A stretch of 64,000 nt of DNA, taken from positions 116,764-180,763 of the forward strand of contig CAWHNS010000023.1 of assembly GCA_963830715.1 (NCBI GenBank). The letters run 5' to 3'. Shown here piece by piece: positions 46,587 through 57,453 of the stretch. The position numbers were made by a program, and so were the translations under genes. The DNA comes from CAVVMA01 sp963830715. GTDB taxonomy: Bacteria; Desulfobacterota; Binatia; Binatales; Binataceae. Positions within the stretch are counted from its first letter, which is position 1. The number at the start of each line of letters is the position of its first letter. The notes below the pieces were generated by a model. The model was not told where the DNA came from, did no database searches, and was given only the letters and a program-made list of their open reading frames with translations.

Positions 46587-47561
46587 TCATTCCTGGAGTT
46601 TCGCGCCCACGCGAAGGGCTCCCGACGCTGCCAGTTCGTGAGGCGCCACTTTTTTTGGATTCGGGTCGAGGCGCAGGCGCCGGATGAGCATCGTCGCGCC
46701 GCGCAACGCGATCCGCATCCCGGCAGCATCGATGGCCAGGACGGTCCCCGGCTCGGCACCGGAATCGCCCGTCTCGAACGCCGGCTCGTAGAGCCGGATC
46801 CGCGCGCCGTCGGTCTCCGCGTATGCGCCCGGCTGCGGATCGCATCCGCGCACGAGGTTGTACACCTCGCGCGCCGGCTTGCCGAAATCCACTCGCGCGT
46901 GCTCATCGCGGCACGGCGGCTCGTAAGTCGCAAGGCGCGGGTCCTGCGCTATCGCCGGCGCAGTGCCCGCCTTGATCAGATCGACGGCTTCCATCAACGT
47001 CTCGATCCCGAGCGGAAAGAGCCGATTGAAATAGATCGAGCCGGTGGTGTCGCCTTCCTCGATCGGCGCGCGCCGCTGGATGAGTATCGGACCGGTGTCG
47101 ATTCCCTTGTCGGGCCAGAACCAGGTCACGCCGGTCTCGTTGTCGCCCTGGATAATCGCCCAGTTGATGCCGCTGGCGCCCCGATGGCGCGGCAACAGCG
47201 ACGGATGAAAACAGATCGATTTGAAGCAGGGCGAGTAGAGAATCCGTTCGGGCACGATTATAGTCGCGAAGGCCAGGACCGCTAGATCGGCGCCGAGCGA
47301 TTTGAAATGCTCGTAGGCCGCGTCGCCTCGGAACGATTTGGGCTGGCTGAGCGGCACGCCGAGTTCCAGCGCTTTCGTCTTGAGCGGATCGGGCCGCGCG
47401 CCCGGATTTTCAGGAGGCGCAAATACGTGAACGATCTCCTCGCCTCGCGAGCGCAGCGATTCGAGCGCTTTTTCGGCGAAGGCCGCCTGCCCGATTAACG
47501 CGATTCGCAAGCTTGCTTCTCCATTTGAGGCTAGCCAATCAAAACACGCAACGCGCGTCAA
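46587..47561 (-). CDS. Formyltransferase-family protein, 10-formyl-THF hydrolase-domain-like
   Basis: 324 residues. The N-terminal formyltransferase fold (IALIGQAAFAEKALESLRSR) and catalytic loop SICFHPSLLPRHRGASGINW with downstream TGVTWFWPDKGIDTGPIL closely resemble the N-terminal hydrolase domain of 10-formyl-THF dehydrogenase (ALDH1L). A C-terminal FMT-C-like domain (EPPCRDEHARVDFGKPAREV to the end) follows. The catalytic His in HPSLLP and Asp in DTGPIL are present. It could be a methionyl-tRNA formyltransferase relative or a formyl-THF hydrolase; the wording of HPSLLPRHRGASGINW favours the latter. The first ~18 residues before LRIALIGQ may not be translated; TTG near 47510 is another possible start. 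Confidence 0.78.
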   Translation of the reverse strand: MTRVACFDWLASNGEASLRIALIGQAAFAEKALESLRSRGEEIVHVFAPPENPGARPDPLKTKALELGVPLSQPKSFRGDAAYEHFKSLGADLAVLAFATIIVPERILYSPCFKSICFHPSLLPRHRGASGINWAIIQGDNETGVTWFWPDKGIDTGPILIQRRAPIEEGDTTGSIYFNRLFPLGIETLMEAVDLIKAGTAPAIAQDPRLATYEPPCRDEHARVDFGKPAREVYNLVRGCDPQPGAYAETDGARIRLYEPAFETGDSGAEPGTVLAIDAAGMRIALRGATMLIRRLRLDPNPKKVAPHELAASGALRVGAKLQE

Positions 47562-47626
47562 AAGCGAGCCGTTAACAATCCCGCGATTGACACGGCGCGG
47601 GCGCGACCGTTTGAATAGCTCCGACG

Positions 47627-49480
47627 ATGAACAAAGGCCCGATGAAATCCGGTTCGAAGATCGTCGCCCTGTCGGCGGCGATTTCGCTTGTCGCGGCGTC
47701 GATCGCAGTCGCGGCAGCCGGGCACGAGCGGCGCGGGCACGGCCGAATCGTGATTCTCGTGGTATGCGACGGCCTGCGGCCGGACTTCGTGACCCACGAG
47801 AACATGCCCGCGCTGTTCGCGATGGCGCGAGAAGGCGTCCGCTTCGACCGCCATCATAGCCTCTACCCGACGCTCACGATGGTGAACGCGGCCGGATTCG
47901 CCACCGGCGCGCAGCCAGGAGTTTCCGGTGTTCTGGGCAACGTGATGTACCTGAAGCCGATCGTCGGGTCGAAGGTTCCCTTCAACTCGAGTCTGAGCCG
48001 GTCGATCGCACAGCCCCAGTTCCTGGAAAACACGAAGCTGTGGGCGCAGCTCAACGCGCCAGCCGTCCTCGACGGCCATCTGCTGGCCCTGGATACCGTC
48101 CCGCAGGAGGCGGAACGCGAAGGCGGGTATATCGCGGTGATGGGGAAGGCGGCGCCTGCATTTTTGTTCGACAACCGGGTCGCCGATTTGAACGGCGGCC
48201 ACGACATCCTGAACGAGCCGCACGCCGATTTTCTATTCGCGACCGACGACCTGGCGGCGCCCGAGCCGGAGACAAAGTCGATCGCCGATACAGTGAACGC
48301 GACGGCGTTCAAAGCACGATCATCATCGGCGCGCGACGAATTCTACACGACGATCGCGATCGACAAAGCCATTCCGGCCGCCAGGGCGGCGTCGGACCAA
48401 GGACGTCCGGCGCTTATCGTTCTATGGCTGCGCGACCCCGACCAGACGCAGCATCACGCCGGCCTCGGAACGCTGCAGGATCTCGAGGCGCTGTCCGCAT
48501 GCGATGCCGACATTGCCAGGATCCGGAAAGCGATTGCGCAGGCGGGCATCGGGGCGCGGACCGACCTGATGGTCGCGTCGGATCATGGGTTCGCCACCAT
48601 CCGGATGGGGATTAACCTGAACGGCTTGCTGGTAGGGGCCGGGATCAAGAAGTCGATGGACAGCACCGAGATCGTCATCGCGCGCAACGGCGGCAGCGAC
48701 TTGATCTATTTGTCGCCGGAGGAATTCGGCTCGGTCGAGGCGCGGCGCAAGATCTTGCAGAAGATCGTCGAGTTTGCCGAGGCGCAGGAGTGGTGCGGGC
48801 CGATTTTTTCCCGTGAATCCGCGCCGCCGGGCGACAGCCGCCGCCATGAACGATCGGACTTTGCCGGATGGATCGACGGCACCTTCAGCCAGGCGACGGT
48901 CGGAATCTACAACCCGACCCGTTCTCCCGATCTGGTGATATCGTTTCGTGAATTCCCCGACCAGGACAACTCGGCGTTGACCGGCCCCAGCCATCCGGCC
49001 TTCATGCTCGATGCGCACGGTCAACATTCCGGACCCAACGCATCAAAGGAACTGGTGCATCCGGTTCCGGGCGTGAATTACGCAGACGCGTCGGGCTATA
49101 CGACCGGAATGGGGATGCACGGCGCGGCGGGAAGCCGCGAGCTCCACAACTTCTGCGCCGCTATCGGCCCTGATTTCCGCAAGCAACTCGTCGACCACAG
49201 CCCGACCAGCAACGCCGACATCGCACCGACGATCACGCAAATCTTGAAGCTCGAGCCCAACGTCGGACCGGGCGGCGTCTACGAGACTGGACGCGTGATG
49301 GGTGAAGCGCTCAGGGAAGGGAAGGGCGCCCCGGGCGCAGGCCAGCCGGTCCGGATGACCACGGCTATCGAATTACAGGGCGCACGAGTAGTCACGACGC
49401 TCGACGCGACTCAGCTTGGCAAGCGGCTGTACCTGGACGACTCGAGCGTCGAGCACATCCCGCTCGGCCACTCGCCGTGA
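47627..49480 (+). CDS. Secreted type I phosphodiesterase / nucleotide pyrophosphatase family protein
   Basis: 617 residues with a signal peptide (GSKIVALSAAISLVAASIAV). The alkaline-phosphatase-superfamily core follows: VILVVCDGLRPDF with a metal Asp, SLYPTLTMVNAAGFATGAQPG with the Thr nucleophile, LRDPDQTQHHAG, VASDHGFATI with metal Asp and His, and GMGMHGAAG with a further His. This is the phosphodiesterase/NPP fold with two zinc sites, exported to the periplasm. Substrate unknown. It is divergent from the formyltransferase gene. Confidence 0.88.
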   Translation: MNKGPMKSGSKIVALSAAISLVAASIAVAAAGHERRGHGRIVILVVCDGLRPDFVTHENMPALFAMAREGVRFDRHHSLYPTLTMVNAAGFATGAQPGVSGVLGNVMYLKPIVGSKVPFNSSLSRSIAQPQFLENTKLWAQLNAPAVLDGHLLALDTVPQEAEREGGYIAVMGKAAPAFLFDNRVADLNGGHDILNEPHADFLFATDDLAAPEPETKSIADTVNATAFKARSSSARDEFYTTIAIDKAIPAARAASDQGRPALIVLWLRDPDQTQHHAGLGTLQDLEALSACDADIARIRKAIAQAGIGARTDLMVASDHGFATIRMGINLNGLLVGAGIKKSMDSTEIVIARNGGSDLIYLSPEEFGSVEARRKILQKIVEFAEAQEWCGPIFSRESAPPGDSRRHERSDFAGWIDGTFSQATVGIYNPTRSPDLVISFREFPDQDNSALTGPSHPAFMLDAHGQHSGPNASKELVHPVPGVNYADASGYTTGMGMHGAAGSRELHNFCAAIGPDFRKQLVDHSPTSNADIAPTITQILKLEPNVGPGGVYETGRVMGEALREGKGAPGAGQPVRMTTAIELQGARVVTTLDATQLGKRLYLDDSSVEHIPLGHSP

Positions 49481-49501
49481 GCACCTGCCGGCACCATCAA
49501 C

Positions 49502-51004
49502 CTAGCACGGCTTGCACTTGCCGAATGGTCCGGCATTGAAGATTGCCAGCACCTCTCCCTTGCTCAAAGCACGGTTGTAGATTTCCACTTCGTCTATGTC
49601 CCCGTTGAAATAGTTCGCTCCGAAGGCTTGGTCGGTAGTAACGCCCACGCGCAAGGGGCTGCAGTTGGCCAGAGACCCAACGTGGCTCGATTTCACAGCA
49701 GCTCCCAGCTGGACACCGTCGTGATAGAATTGAATGTGCCTATTTTGGACGGTAACGGCAACGTGGTGCCAGTTGCCGTCCGTCAAGGCAGGGGACGCCA
49801 CCCCCGAGAGTACGTTGATGCCGGAGGCGGTTGGCGACACATTATCGGCGAGTTGGAGGCCAAGAACTTCGCCGCCCGCGGCTTCATATGCGAAGAAGGA
49901 GTATCCGATAACGTTAGGACCCGACGCCGCGCGCTTGTCAACAATGACCTGCACGCCTGGTATCGAGGCAGGTCTGATCCACGCGTCGATCGAAAAGTCC
50001 CCTGGGCAGGCGGACCAAGCACCGCTGGTCGGGCTGCCGCTGGGGCAGACGGCGGGGCCAATGTTTGTGATGATCGTCGAGGGGTATTCTACATAGCTGG
50101 TGGAGCCGTCGAAGTGGAGTGCGGGGCCGACCATTCCCGCCACGGAGGTCGCTCCGAAAACGGTACCAGTGTTTCCCCCGGCGATATCCGGGGTGGTGGT
50201 AATTGGGGGAGTGCCGTTAGTCGTGGTCTGGTCGAAGGGGTACCAAGCCACCATAGTAGTGTTTGGCGGAGGAATGCAGGAGTTGCTCGTAGCGCTGATG
50301 TTGATCTCATCTACATCCTGCTGCTGCTGAGTTTGCCAGAATACGCTGGAGAACCTGCCAACTTGCGCGGTGGTCTCGTCTACATCGGGCGTCTTCACAA
50401 AGTAGGTCTGGTTCGATGGGGGATTCACCCACAGCCGCATTCGGTCGTTACCTCCGCCCCCAGGCACCCCAAAATCGATTTGGGCCACTAGACATGCGGT
50501 CTCACCAGCCTTAATCAAATCGGCGCTTACGGGGTTGTAGTAGACACCGGACGCGTTTTGGAGCGCCCAGTACGGCACCGCCGGTGATTCTGGGAGATCC
50601 CCGATAGTGAATGTGCCGCCGCTTAAGTTCCCAAGCGTAGCCTGTGTGACACCACCGTTGACATCGGACTTTATGAGAGCGCTCATCACCAGAGAACTCC
50701 CCGGCGTTCGCGCGACGGGCGATGCCAACGCACGGGAAACAAACAAACCGGCAGGCCCAAGCGCGTTGCCACTCGGCGTCGGCACCCATCCTTTGCATGT
50801 GAGCCCTGGTTTGACAACCGAGCCGCCGGACCATGCACCGGCCCATCCGGTGCCGCCGTTGTCAGGCGGACCGCCTACGTTGTTGTACTTGAACGGTTCG
50901 AAAGCCACTGGCGCCTGAGCCCTAGCCAGGTTCGCTGCCATCAGCGGAGCCAATGCAGAAAATACGGCCAGAGCCCAGATGGGCGCTTTAACGTAACTTT
51001 TCAT
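49502..51004 (-). CDS. Secreted LamG/concanavalin-like protein
   Basis: 500 residues, signal peptide PIWALAVFSALAPLMAANLA. The N-terminal region (FKYNNVGGPPDNGGTGWAGAW) begins a first beta-sandwich-like stretch of about 230 residues. The C-terminal part (about 270-495) is a LamG-like jellyroll: MVAWYPFDQTTTNGT, GPALHFDGSTSYVEY, DFSIDAWIRPASIPG, NWHHVAVTVQNRHIQFYHDG and GDIDEVEIYNRALS with the usual terminal pattern. Binds glycans or stays at the surface. No enzyme motif seen. Alone, convergent with the phosphodiesterase gene. Confidence 0.82.
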   Translation of the reverse strand: MKSYVKAPIWALAVFSALAPLMAANLARAQAPVAFEPFKYNNVGGPPDNGGTGWAGAWSGGSVVKPGLTCKGWVPTPSGNALGPAGLFVSRALASPVARTPGSSLVMSALIKSDVNGGVTQATLGNLSGGTFTIGDLPESPAVPYWALQNASGVYYNPVSADLIKAGETACLVAQIDFGVPGGGGNDRMRLWVNPPSNQTYFVKTPDVDETTAQVGRFSSVFWQTQQQQDVDEINISATSNSCIPPPNTTMVAWYPFDQTTTNGTPPITTTPDIAGGNTGTVFGATSVAGMVGPALHFDGSTSYVEYPSTIITNIGPAVCPSGSPTSGAWSACPGDFSIDAWIRPASIPGVQVIVDKRAASGPNVIGYSFFAYEAAGGEVLGLQLADNVSPTASGINVLSGVASPALTDGNWHHVAVTVQNRHIQFYHDGVQLGAAVKSSHVGSLANCSPLRVGVTTDQAFGANYFNGDIDEVEIYNRALSKGEVLAIFNAGPFGKCKPC

Positions 51005-51205
51005 GGGAGTCGCCTATCCGTCTTCTTTTGTTCTGAACACGCAGGCAGCGGAAGAATGACGGCGATGACCGCTGATTGTCCCCGTGATGTCCCCGTGGCG
51101 CTGGGCCTAGCAAAATACCCTAAGGGTTGTCAAGTCGGCGGTGTTCTCGTGGTCAGGGAGGGGGCCTTCAATTGCTTCGCGAAGCTGATGAACGACTGCA
51201 GGACG

Positions 51206-54200
51206 CTACCCCGGTCCCGATGCCTTGGAAGTCAGCCGCTTCAGGGCGCGGGTCGCGACCTGGAGCGCGGCGAGACTTGGCGATCCGAGCGCGCGGAGCT
51301 CAGCGGAAAGCCGGTGAACCTCGTCGAAGTTCTTCTTGCGTTCGTCCAGCATGCGCTGGATTGCCCGGCCGGGGTCGGCGAGATCGGCGTTGCCAGCGAG
51401 GATAGCGTGGCAGAGCTCGACGCGCGCCGCTCGCAGGTCGGCACCCAGCTCGCGCGCGGCGCGCCGCTCCCATCGATCGTCGCCTCCGAGTGCGTCAGCG
51501 GCGCTCTCCAGCAGGTCGAAATCGAGAAACTCGCCCAGCCGAAAATAGACTGCGGCGGCGCGCGCCGACTCGATGCGGAGTGCGAACCCCAGGCCAAGGA
51601 CATCGAGCAGATGGCCGGCGAACGCCAGCCGCGCCAGTTCGTGTGCGGGTTGCTCCTGATGGACCGCGGCGCGGAACTCGCGATAAGCACGCTCGAAGCG
51701 ATCGCGTTCGCCCGCGACCAGCATCGTTTCGAATTCTTCGCAAAGCTGCGCGAGCGCCGGCCTCAGGCGGCTTACCGCTTCGCCGATCGAAGCGGCTTGT
51801 GCGGCGTTGATGATCGCCCATCGCGACGCGCGATCCACGGCCCGTTCGAGGGCGAGCAATGCGCCCAGTTCGGCCTCGACGGTCAGCTCGGCGGCGCCGG
51901 CCTTGATCCGATCGACCCGCTCGCGCGCATCGAGGATGTCGTTGGCGATCAGCCAGGCGCGGACGGCGTCTTTGGCCTCGACGCCGTAATCGCGGGTTAG
52001 CGAGGAGACGAAGATCGAGCCGGCGAAGTCCACCAACTCGTTGACCATCCGGGTTGCGGTAAGCTCACGCCTAAGGCCGTGCGCCGGAATCTCGGCGCCA
52101 AATCGGCGCGCGATCGAAGCAGGAAAGTAGGGAACCAGGAACCGATTCGTGAAATACGGGTCGTCCAGCAGCTCCGTCTGTTCGAGCGCCCGCGTGAGGT
52201 CGATTTTGGTATATGCGGTCAGCACCGCAAGTTCGGGACGGGTCAGTCCCGGGAACTGCGATCGGCGCGCAGTCAGCGCCTCGCGCGTCGGCAGCGCCTG
52301 TTCGTGGCGCCGCAAAATCCCGCGCTGCTCGATAGCCGTCAGATGGTCGCGGAAGGCGCTGACCTGGGTCCGGCTGCGGACCTGCTCCAGGCTCAGCATC
52401 AGGTTCTGATCGCGATTGTCCCGGATCACCGGTTCGGCGACTTCGTCGGCGGCGGCCTTCAGCACGCGGTTGCGTTCCTCGAAGCTGAGCGCCCCGCGCG
52501 CCATCGGCGGCTGCAACAGGATCTTCAGGTTGACTTCGTGATCCGACATGTCAACGCCGGCCGAATTGTCGATCGCGTCGGTGTTGATCCTTCCGCCGGC
52601 CAGCGCATATGCGATCCGCGCTTTCTGGGTGAAGCCGAGATTGCCGCCCTCGACCACGATCTTCACGCGCAGCTCGTTGGCCGCGATCCGGCAGGCGTCG
52701 TTGGCGTGGTCGCCGACCTGGGCGTCGGTCTCGTCACCGGCGCGGACGAAAGTGCCGATACCGCCGTTGTAGATCAGATCGACGTCGGCGCGCAGGATTG
52801 CGCGGATCAGATTCTCGCTGTCGAGTTCAGCGGCATCGCACTTGAGCGCGGCCCGCGCCTCGCGACTGAGCGCGATACTTTTCGCGCCGCGCCTGAACAC
52901 GCCACCGCCTTTGGAGATCAGCGAGGGGTTGTAGTCCGCCCAGCTCGAGGCCGGCAGCTCGAACATCCGTTTGCGCTCCGTGAAGCTGCGCGCGGGATCG
53001 GGGGCCGGATCGATGAAGATGTCGCGATGGTCGAAGGCTGCGATCAGTTTCAGGTTGGACGATTGCAGGAGTCCGTTGCCGAACACGTCGCCCGACATGT
53101 CGCCGATTCCAACCATCACGATCGGCGCGCCGCGCTGCGGGTCGCGGCCCATCTCGCGCAGATGGCGGCGCGCCGACTCCCACGCGCCGCGCGCCGTGAT
53201 CCCGAGCGCCTTGTGGTCGTAACCGTGCTCGCCGCCGGAGGCGAAGGCGTCGCCGAGCCAGAACCCGCGGCGGGTCGCGATCGCGTTGGCCAGGTCGGAA
53301 AATGCCGCGGTGCCCTTGTCGGCCGCCACCACCAGGTAGGGACCGTCGTTGTCCAGCACCTTGACGCGCGCGGGATGGACCACGCGGCCATCGGCGACGT
53401 TGCCGGTAAGATCGAGCATCGCATTCATCAACGCCTGGTAGGCATCGACTACTTCCTGGCGAGTGGCCACCGCGCCGGCCATCGCCTTGACGATGAAGCC
53501 GCCCTTGGAGCCGATCGGTACGATAATCGCGTTCTTCACGGTCTGCGTTTTCATCAGCCCGAGGATTTCGGTGCGGTAGTCGTCGGCGCGATCGCTGTGA
53601 CGGATTCCGCCGCGCGCGACTTTTCCGGCCCGCAGATGGCATCCTTCGACGCGCGGGCTGTTCAGGTGGATCTCGTACAGCGGCGGATCGTCGGGCAACT
53701 CGGCGATCTTCCCGCTCTCGAACTTGAGCGCAATATAAGGGTCGGGCGACGGCGGCGGCGCAAAATAGTTGGTGCGCACGGTCGCTTCAACCATCGAGAG
53801 CAGCCGCCGCGCGACCCGATCGTCCTCGATATTCTCGACCGCCGAGAGGCCGTTGACGTAAGCCGCGCGAAGCTCGTCCAGCCGCGCGGGGGGAGCGTCG
53901 CGATCGGGGTCGAGCCGCGCGATGAAGAGATCGACCAGGGCCCGCGCGAGTTGCGGATAGAGCAGCAGCACGCGGCGTAGCGCGGGACGCGCCGGCGCAA
54001 GCCGCATCTGGAAGGCCGCCGGCCAGGTAGGCGCGCACCAAGGCGGCCTCGCGCCAGGAGAGTGCGGCCTCCAGCGTCAGCGCGTTGAGCGGATCGTTTT
54101 CCGCGCGCCCCAGGCGCACGGCGCTGAGCGCGTCGGTCAGCAGCGACGCGCCGGGCAGCAGGCTCAGCGCCCGGCCCCGCAATGCCTGCACCCTGAAGGA

Positions 54201-55973
54201 CTGCACCGAAGCACGCCTCTTCCGATCGCCGACGATCGGCCAGAGATCGTGCGCGTCTTCGGAGAGCACCCGGATGCCGAAATTCTGCAGGATCGGCATC
54301 AACTCCGAGAGCGCCGGCGCCTTGTCGAGTTCGTAGATTCGAAGCTCGCTGGATTGCTCGCCGCCGCCGGTCTTTTCGGCGCCAAGTTCGACGCTCGGCG
54401 CGCCACCGGAGAGCATCGCTTCGAGCCGCTCGATATCGGCGGCCGCCCGCTCGACATCGGTGGAGGCCTGATAGTCGGGACCGCACGCATTGCCCCATCG
54501 CGACGCGAGCGCCTGGGCGTTCGTCTCGCCCAGTCTCGCGGCAAGCTGCTCGCGCAGGCGATCCTCCCAGGTGCGTGCGAGGCGCGCGACCTCGCCCTCG
54601 AGCATGGCAACCCGGGTCGGATCGGGCATCGGCGCCGAGAAGCAGAAGTGCAATCGCGCCGTGTAACCCTCGCCGAGCGCCAGATGGTAATACAGCGACT
54701 CACCGCCGAGCCCTTGCGCCAGCGCCTTCTGAATTTCCATCCGCACTTCGGCGGAGAACCGCTCGCGCGGCATGATTACGAGCGCGATCACGCTGTGCCG
54801 GTCGGTGTCGGGGTAGAGATTGAGGCGGACCTGGGTCTCGGCTTTCAGGTCGAGGACGTGACCGAGCTGCGCGCGCAACTCAGCGACCGAGGCGCGGAAC
54901 AATTCCTCCTTGGGAAAGCTGTTGAACGCCGCGACAATCTGCTTGAAGTCGTGCGAGCCCGCGACCGCGTGCTCCAGGGCCAACACCTCGCGAAGCTTGG
55001 CGCGCAGCACCGGAATATGCTCGGCCTCTTCGGCATAGGCCTTGGAAGTGAGCAGTCCGAGAAAGCGATCGAAGGTAGCGGCCTGCGAGTCCCCGTCGAT
55101 GCGCCGGATCGTGATGTCGTCCATCGCCGCGACGCGATGGACTCGTGATTGGGCGTGAGTCTTGCCGACGATCAGCGTGGGCCCGTTGAAGAGCAGCTTG
55201 TGCTGGGACGAGTCCAATTGATCGGCGGGACGCGGCATCGCGAAGCGCGACCGGGACTCATCGCGCAGGATCCCCAGGCTCGAGCCCAGCTCGACCGCCA
55301 GCGTCCGGCGTCCGTCGCTCGGGCCGGCGCGATAGCGGCGGTAGCCAAGGAAAACGAAGCCGCCCTGCACGAGCCATCGCAACAGATCGCGCACCTCGAC
55401 CAGCTCGCGGTTGGGCGCCGTCTCTTCGCAGATAGCCAGCGCCCGCGAAGTCATCGCCGCGAAGTCGCCCGTCACCTTGCGGACTTCCTCGAGCCGGCTC
55501 CTGAGTTCCGCCGCGATCTGCGGGCCGGAGTCGGCGGGGGATTCGAGTTCCGCGTGGATGAACGACTCGCCGCGCTCGGTCGAGAGGCGCTGTTCAATCG
55601 AAAGCAGGCGGCCCTTCGGGTCGCGGCTGACGTTGATGACCGGATGCAGCAACATGCGGACGGGCACTCCCAGTTGACGGAAGCACTCGAGCACGGTGTC
55701 CACGATGAACGCGCAGTCCGGCATCATGCTCTCGACGACGATAGCGCCTTCGGCGAGAGCCGGCAGCACTCGCACCGCGACCTCTTCGTCGCGCACGGTG
55801 AAAAACTCGAAGGCGCGTTGCGCGATCGCGTAAAGCCCGGTGGCATCCAGGCGCGCGGTCAACTCCGGCGAGAGGCGCGCAAAGAGCCGCTCCGCGAACA
55901 GCTTCAGACCGACCGCTTGATCGGCGGGCAGGTTCTGCTCGATCAGATTCTGAAGAGTCGCTTCGGTCGCCAC
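51206..55973 (-). CDS. gdhB: NAD-specific glutamate dehydrogenase, large ~180 kDa type, one frameshift
   Basis: Two same-strand frames join near 54015 into about 1588 residues, the size of the large bacterial NAD-GDH. Start GTG 55973 (VATEATLQNLIEQNLPADQA). N-terminal regulatory part includes VFLGYRRYRAG and the ACT-like regions; after the shift come MRLAPARPALRRVLLLYPQL, IGSKGGFIVKAMAGA (substrate region), VMVGIGDMSGDVFGNGLLQS, and DLIYNGGIGTFVRAGDETDA, all family marks. The enzyme oxidises glutamate to 2-oxoglutarate and ammonium with NAD. A signalling operon with amt lies 47 kb away in this window; no direct link is shown. Upstream is a small gene, probably co-transcribed. Confidence 0.92.
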
Positions 55974-55989
55974 GAATTTTGGCCGGGCT

Positions 55990-56430
55990 TTATGCTCCCC
56001 AATTGGCCTTGAGCAGGTCGCGGGTGCGATCCAGATAGCGGCGCAGGTAGCCGCGCACCGGCTCCGCGACGCGATCGTCCAGTCTGCCCAAGGCCAGCGC
56101 CGCGGCCAATTCCGCAATCGCCGCTTCCATCGCGCGCCGATCGGGTGGCGACGCTTCCGCGCCGCGCGCGCCGCTATCGAACGACGCGCGGGCACTGTCC
56201 GGAATCCTGGATGCCACCGGCTTCAGCGCAGCGATCGTCGCGCGCAGATCGGCGACCTCCGAAGCGTCATGGGCAGGCGCTTTTTCCAGCGACGCGATCA
56301 CGTGAGCGAGATCGGCGGCAGCCATCGCGGCCTGTCCCTGCGCATAGGGCGACGACAGTTCCGCAAACAGCGTCCCGAGTATGGTTCGCTGGATTCCGCT
56401 TAGAATTTCGGCGAGCGTGGGACGCAACAT
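55990..56430 (-). CDS. Small helical protein upstream of glutamate dehydrogenase
   Basis: 146 residues, all-helical and Ala-rich (MLRPTLAEILSGIQRTILGT, AAMAAADLAHVIASLEKAPA). The C-terminus LGRLDDRVAEPVRGYLRRYL plus DRTRDLLKANWGA lies 17 bp before the gdhB start. No family recognised. It follows a phosphotransferase gene by 14 bp on the same strand, so all belong to one transcription direction. Confidence 0.6.
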   Translation of the reverse strand: MLRPTLAEILSGIQRTILGTLFAELSSPYAQGQAAMAAADLAHVIASLEKAPAHDASEVADLRATIAALKPVASRIPDSARASFDSGARGAEASPPDRRAMEAAIAELAAALALGRLDDRVAEPVRGYLRRYLDRTRDLLKANWGA

Positions 56431-56444
56431 CAGCTATTGCTACC

Positions 56445-57453
56445 TCAAATCAACTTGAGCTGGCTCGCCAGATCGTCGAACAGGGGCGGAAGCAAAAGTT
56501 CGAGGAACGGCATCACCGAGTCGGAGGTCCGCCCTTCGACGAAGTCGCGGATTCCGGTCAGGCATATCACCGCCATCTTCGCGTTGCCGAGCACCTGGTA
56601 GAAGAACAGCCGCCGCTGATCGACGCGATGCCCCGTCTTGCTTTCGTACAGCCGATAGAACGACTCGCGTTCCATCAGCCCGCCGGCCAGCTCGGCGCGC
56701 CCCCAGAAGTTCATCGACGCCCATCCGAGGTCTTCCATCGGGTCGCCCAGATGGGCCATCTCCCAGTCGAGCATCGCGTTCATACCGGCTTCGTCGTAAA
56801 GGTAATTCCCCGAGCGGTAGTCGCCGTGCACGATCACGACGCGATCGGTCTCGACGGGGTTAGCTTCGAGCCATGCGAAGGCGGCCGACATGATCGGATA
56901 ATGCTCGCCCATCCGATCGCGCTCGTAGGTCTGGCGCCAGTGAGCGGCCTGCACGCGCGCGGAATCACCCGGGTCGCGGGGCGCGCCAAGCCAGTCGAGC
57001 TTCGCAGCGCGATAGTCAATCGCCTGGAGGCGGGCCAGCTCGGCCATGAATTCATCGGCGATCCTGGCACGCAGCTCCGGGGTCTCGGTGGCCGGGAACG
57101 CTCCGGTACACACCCGGCCCGGCGCGCGCGCCATGATGAAGAACGGCCGTTCCATCACTGAAGCATCGAGCTCGAGGAAAAGCGGCTCGGGCACCTTGAG
57201 GCCCGCGCGATGCATCGCGAGGAGCACGTTGAACTCGCGCTCGCGCGAGGTTTGCAACAGGCCGCCGGTCGGGTCGCGGCGCGCGACCAATGGACGCGAT
57301 CGCCGTTCGCCGTTTCTCTCCTGCCATTCGAGGTCGAAGGAATAGGTCTCGCGCGAGGAGCCGCCGGCAATCCGCTTCAGGTCGGCGATTTTGATCTCTC
57401 GCGCGTCGCGGCATCCGGCGCTCGAGGTACTCGATGAGCTTGTGTTCGTTCAT
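56445..57453 (-). CDS. Phosphotransferase (APH/acyl-CoA-dehydrogenase-associated type), one frameshift
   Basis: ATG 57453 gives NEHKLIEYLERRMP, then the frame changes near 57405 and continues DAREIKIADLKRIAGGSS with RETYSFDLEWQERNG into the long frame. Kinase-core motifs VVIVHGDYRSGNYLYDEAG (catalytic loop Asp) and AMLDWEMAHLGDPMEDLGW (metal Asp) are intact. Joined length about 335 residues. This subgroup often neighbours acyl-CoA dehydrogenases, but here it sits next to two F420-type oxidoreductases. The stop of the upstream oxidoreductase overlaps its start as ATGA, giving coupling. Confidence 0.85.

Noticed and set aside
52079..53980. Large plus-strand frame of over 600 codons opposite glutamate dehydrogenase
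   Set aside because: High-GC shadow of the known minus-strand enzyme; no domain and strong Arg/Gly bias typical of antisense frames.
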